24,025 nt of DNA from DASYAE01 sp036501535 (GTDB taxonomy: Bacteria > Actinomycetota > Actinomycetes > Streptomycetales > Catenulisporaceae): positions 1-24,025 of the forward strand of contig DASYAE010000127.1 in NCBI GenBank assembly GCA_036501535.1, given 5' to 3'. Position 1 is the first letter of the stretch. Each line of letters begins with the position of its first letter. Both the position numbers and the translations under genes were made by a program. The notes beneath the pieces are model-generated. The model was not told the origin of the DNA and made no database searches. It saw only the letters and a list, made by a program, of their open reading frames with translations. Shown here in pieces: positions 21,365 through 24,025 of the stretch.

Positions 21365-21390
21365 CGGAAACGTCAAGCAAACGGTTTCCG
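21365..21390. promoter_or_regulatory. Inverted repeat CGGAAAC-N12-GTTTCCG
   Basis: Seven-base arms at 21365-21371 and 21384-21390. The left part TCCGGAAACGT (21364-21373 region) is shared with the 24-bp palindrome in front of the GH16 gene. It overlaps the proposed -35 box of the kelch gene, suggesting a second regulator site. Confidence 0.4.
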
Positions 21391-21855
21391 CCCTGCGCCG
21401 GCTCGCGCCGCAGCGACCGCGCAACCAGCGGACTCCCACCGCCGGCCGCCGGTCCGAGGTGAAACCTTCATCAGCGATGGAACTTCTCGATCAGTCAGAT
21501 ATCCGCGCCCCGCCGCCCACCGCACGAGAGTGGAGATCTGCCGATGCGATAGGCATCTGCGCTCGGTATCGTCACAGCGGTGACGTGTACTGATCCGACG
21601 AGTTCCGCCAGCGGCGCGGCTGGGAAGCATGTTAAAACAGCAGCATATGCGTGCGGCGAGGTACTGGCATTCATGTCGAGTTGCCTGATCGCGTCCATCC
21701 CGTGACCTAATCGCGATCCGCGAAATCTGTCCGAAATAGCGAGGTCATGCCATGGTCACAGCGGAACCGTACGGTGCGCCAGACTGTGCCGGATGTTGCG
21801 CCGGATGCGGCGCCACGCCAACCCGAACCGTGATCGAGCAGGAGGTCCGCCAGCC
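21391..21855. other. Non-coding stretch between the kelch gene and the NCS1 permease
   Basis: About 465 bases with no gene I can support; it is less GC-rich than its surroundings and short open frames here have no family resemblance. A palindrome-like TCGCG-ATC-CGCGA lies at 21711-21723, and GCCGGATG occurs twice near 21788-21806. TTGCCT near 21681 is a poor -35 candidate without a good -10. The permease ribosome site GGAGG is at its end (21841-21845). No riboswitch-like structure was recognised. Confidence 0.5.
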
Positions 21856-23364
21856 ATGACGACGGCTGAGCCGGGGCAGGAGCCGGGGGCCACGACGGTC
21901 CTGACCGAGGTGCGGGAGGGCAGCTACGGCGGCAAGATCACCGCCGTCGAGCCGGGCGGGGCGGAGTTCATCCCGCTGGACGAGCGGCACGGCCGGCCGC
22001 TGGGCCTCTTCTGGACCTGGACCTCGCCGAACTTCGAGTTCGCCACGGTGTTCGTCGGCGCCATCCCGATCATCTTCTTCGGCCTGACCTTCGCGCAGGC
22101 CGCCCTCGCGGTGCTGCTCGGCACCGCGCTCGGCTCGGTGTCGATGGGCTTCCTGTCCGCCCGCGGGCCGCTGTTCGGGGTACCCCAGATGGTCCTGTCC
22201 AGGATCGGCTTCGGCTACTGGGGCAACTGGCTGCCGGCCGGCATCAACTCCCTGGTGGCGGGGGTCGGCTGGTTCGCGGTCAACAGCGTCTCCGGCTCGC
22301 TCGCCCTGCACGCGCTGTGGAACGGCCTGCCTGAGGTCGGCGCGCTGCTGATCATCGTGGTGCTGCAGATCGGCATCGCGTTCGTCGGCCACAACCTGGT
22401 GCACGCCTTCGAGCGGTACGCCTTCCCGGTGCTGATGCTGATCTTCGTGGCGATGACGATCACGGCCTTCAGCAAGGCCACCCCGGGCGCGCTCGGCGGC
22501 GGCGTCGGCTCGCCCGGCGGCATCGGCGGCTTCCTGATCTCGTTCGGCGCGGCCTTCGGCTACGCGGCCGGCTGGAACCCCTACGCCTCCGACTACACCC
22601 GCTACCTCGCGCCGGACTCGAACCGCCGGGCCGTGGGCATGTGGGCCGGCCTCGGCGTGTTCGCCTCCTGCGTCCTGCTCGAACTCGGCGGCGCCGCGGC
22701 GGCCACCGTCGGCTTCACCGCGACCGGCAAGGACGCCGGGCCGGCGGCCGGCTGGTTCGACAACCCGACCGCGTCCTTCGTCGGCGTGGCCCCGCACTGG
22801 CTGGCCGACGCGACCCTGCTGGCCATCGCGCTCGGCGCGATCGCGGCGAACGTGCTGAACGTCTACTCCGGCGCGATGTCGTTCCTCGCCCTCGGCATCC
22901 GGATCCCGTTCAACCTGCGGCGCGCCCTGGTCGCCCTGGTGTTCGGCCTGGCCGGCTTCTTCCTGGCCTGGTCCGGGCTGAGCGACGCGGGCGCGAAGTA
23001 CAACGACTTCCTGCTGATCATCGCCTACTGGATCGGGCCGTGGCTCGGCGTCTTCTTCACCGACCAGGTCCTGCGCCGCGGCCAGCGGGTCGACCACCTG
23101 CTCTACAACCGCCGGCACAACCCGGTGGCCGGCTTCCTGGCCATGCTGATCGGCGGCGGCGTCGCGATCTGGCTGTTCTCCAACCAGAACCCCGGCCAGG
23201 GGCTGCCCGGATACGTCGGCTGGGTGCCCAAGCACCACCCCGCCTTCGGGGACCCCACCTTCGAGGTGGGCACGGTCCTGGCCGCCCTGCTCTACTGGTT
23301 GTTCCACTCCCTGGAGGCGGGGCGGTGGAGCCCGGCGCCGCCGACGGACGGCCCGGCTGTCTGA
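21856..23364 (+). CDS. NCS1-family nucleobase permease (cytosine/purine type)
   Basis: A 502-aa integral membrane transporter of the nucleobase-cation-symport-1 family, expected to have 12 transmembrane helices. Family marks are the N-terminal WTSPNFEFATVFVGAIPI, FGVPQMVLSRIGFGYWGNWLPAGINSLVAGVGWFAVN (first helices), the AAGWNPYASDYTRYL motif before helix 7 that shapes the substrate site, and GPWLGVFFTDQVLRR near helix 10. The ATG at 21856 follows GGAGG by ten bases; an upstream open frame to 21793 lacks a ribosome site. The next gene encodes a cytosine-deaminase-like protein 54 bases on, which favours cytosine as substrate, although the nearby purine operon leaves purines or allantoin possible. 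Confidence 0.88.
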   Translation: MTTAEPGQEPGATTVLTEVREGSYGGKITAVEPGGAEFIPLDERHGRPLGLFWTWTSPNFEFATVFVGAIPIIFFGLTFAQAALAVLLGTALGSVSMGFLSARGPLFGVPQMVLSRIGFGYWGNWLPAGINSLVAGVGWFAVNSVSGSLALHALWNGLPEVGALLIIVVLQIGIAFVGHNLVHAFERYAFPVLMLIFVAMTITAFSKATPGALGGGVGSPGGIGGFLISFGAAFGYAAGWNPYASDYTRYLAPDSNRRAVGMWAGLGVFASCVLLELGGAAAATVGFTATGKDAGPAAGWFDNPTASFVGVAPHWLADATLLAIALGAIAANVLNVYSGAMSFLALGIRIPFNLRRALVALVFGLAGFFLAWSGLSDAGAKYNDFLLIIAYWIGPWLGVFFTDQVLRRGQRVDHLLYNRRHNPVAGFLAMLIGGGVAIWLFSNQNPGQGLPGYVGWVPKHHPAFGDPTFEVGTVLAALLYWLFHSLEAGRWSPAPPTDGPAV

Positions 23365-23418
23365 CAGACCACCGGTCCGGACAGCCCATAGCCGGACAGC
23401 ACAGAGCGGAGGCGGGCG

Positions 23419-23895
23419 ATGGAGCCCGACGAGCCCAGCGAGTTCGCCGACGGACCGCGGCGGATGCTCGCGGTCGCGATCGAGGAGGCCAGGGCCGGGC
23501 TGGCCGAGGGCGGCATCCCGATCGGCGGGGCGCTGTTCGGCCCGGACGGACGGCTGCTCGGCCGCGGCCACAACCGGCGGGTCCAGGACGGCGACCCCTC
23601 CGCGCACGGCGAGACCGCGGCGTTCAGGGCGGCCGGCCGGCAGCGCTCGTATCGCGGCACGACGATGGCCACGACGCTCTCCCCGTGCTGGTACTGCAGC
23701 GGGCTGGTCCGGCAGTTCGGCATCTCGACCGTGGTGATCGGCGAGGCGCGCACCTTCTTCGGCGGGCACGCGTGGCTGGCCGAGCACGGCGTCAAGGTGG
23801 TGCTGCTGGACGATCCGGAGTGTGTCCGGATGATGACGGATTTCATCGCGGCGAACCCAGTGCTCTGGTACGAGGACATCGGCTCGGATGAGTAG
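23419..23895 (+). CDS. Fungal-type cytosine deaminase (CDA fold)
   Basis: A 158-aa zinc deaminase of the cytidine-deaminase fold, not the amidohydrolase CodA. Zinc and catalytic residues are H63 and E65 in SAHGETAAF, and C90 and C93 in TTLSPCWYC. The whole C-terminal half follows yeast cytosine deaminase closely as I recall it: TTLSPC-x2-C, GIxxxVVGE, VVLLDD, then FI-x3-P-x2-WYEDIG. The His-Gly-Glu instead of His-Ala-Glu also matches the yeast enzyme. It would hydrolyse cytosine to uracil and ammonia; guanine or other nucleobases cannot be excluded. GGAGG precedes the ATG. Co-transcribed with the permease, so uptake and deamination are coupled. Confidence 0.85.
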   Translation: MEPDEPSEFADGPRRMLAVAIEEARAGLAEGGIPIGGALFGPDGRLLGRGHNRRVQDGDPSAHGETAAFRAAGRQRSYRGTTMATTLSPCWYCSGLVRQFGISTVVIGEARTFFGGHAWLAEHGVKVVLLDDPECVRMMTDFIAANPVLWYEDIGSDE

Positions 23896-23994
23896 GTTCT
23901 GACGGGGCATCGGCCGAGGGACAAGGGGCATGCGGTCCGGTAGCTTTCAGCCACCGGCTTCAGCGGCCGGGCGGAAAACCACACGGGGGAACCG

Positions 23995-24025
23995 ATGCCC
24001 GAGGACACGAATGTCGCGAAGCCGG
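23995..24025 (+). CDS. Start of an unidentified gene cut by the window end
   Basis: ATG at 23995 with GGGGGAA five bases upstream opens a frame reading MPEDTNVAKP to the end of the window. Only ten codons are visible, so no function can be given. The 99 bases between the deaminase stop and this start contain a weak CCGGT/ACCGG hairpin and no clear promoter. Confidence 0.45.
   Translation, partial: MPEDTNVAKP

Noticed and set aside
21373..21698. Short minus-strand open frames upstream of the kelch gene
   Set aside because: No ribosome site, no recognisable motif, and they overlap the operator region.
21600..21855. Purine or other riboswitch before the permease
   Set aside because: I could not find conserved junction sequences or a convincing paired architecture.

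Overview
The window is very GC-rich, with GC-biased third codon positions, GTG starts and four-base stop/start overlaps. Together with Ser/Pro-linked secreted CBM proteins, this points to a filamentous, soil-type actinobacterium. I cannot name the genus from the sequence alone. No rRNA, tRNA, CRISPR array, transposase or phage gene was seen.

Layout. (1) Positions 66-2983, minus strand: carbohydrate module with a GH16 endo-beta-glucanase carrying a CBM6 and a sugar ABC-transporter lipoprotein, separated by a 15-bp hairpin. The 549-bp region upstream of GH16 holds two LacI-type palindromes and a GCTGT microsatellite. (2) 3533-4351, minus: a class I SAM methyltransferase, probably leaderless. 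(3) 4458-5921, minus: urease accessory genes ureF and ureD, with no ureG or ureABC nearby. (4) 6077-7896, minus: a PucR-family purine regulator whose reading frame is broken by one base. (5) 8082-19268, plus: a compact 11-gene purine-catabolism polycistron, in the order uraD, uraH, uricase, xanthine dehydrogenase FAD subunit, Fe-S subunit, 8-oxoguanine deaminase-type amidohydrolase, molybdopterin subunit, xdhC, a small allophanate-hydrolase-C-like protein, allantoinase, allantoicase. It ends at a strong 13-bp-stem hairpin. (6) 19367-21304, minus: a secreted CBM2/kelch-propeller protein behind a perfect LacI-type operator. (7) 21856-23895, plus: an NCS1 permease and a fungal-type cytosine deaminase, followed at 23995 by the start of another gene.

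How it fits together. Xanthine dehydrogenase (three subunits, matured by XdhC) makes urate from hypoxanthine/xanthine, and the deaminase can make urate from 8-oxoguanine. Uricase, HIU hydrolase and OHCU decarboxylase convert urate to S-allantoin. Allantoinase and allantoicase then give ureidoglycolate and urea. UreF/UreD, across the divergent promoter region, would help mature urease, although the urease itself is not here. No recognised ureidoglycolate lyase is present, and the small AH_C-like gene is the only unexplained member of the operon. The permease/deaminase pair extends the nucleobase theme to cytosine. The two flanking glycan-binding genes share an operator half-site and form a separate regulatory theme.

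Most noteworthy: the split pucR frame, the orphan ureF-ureD pair, the unassigned small protein in a ureide operon, the fungal-type deaminase, and shared operator motifs on both sides of the purine locus.
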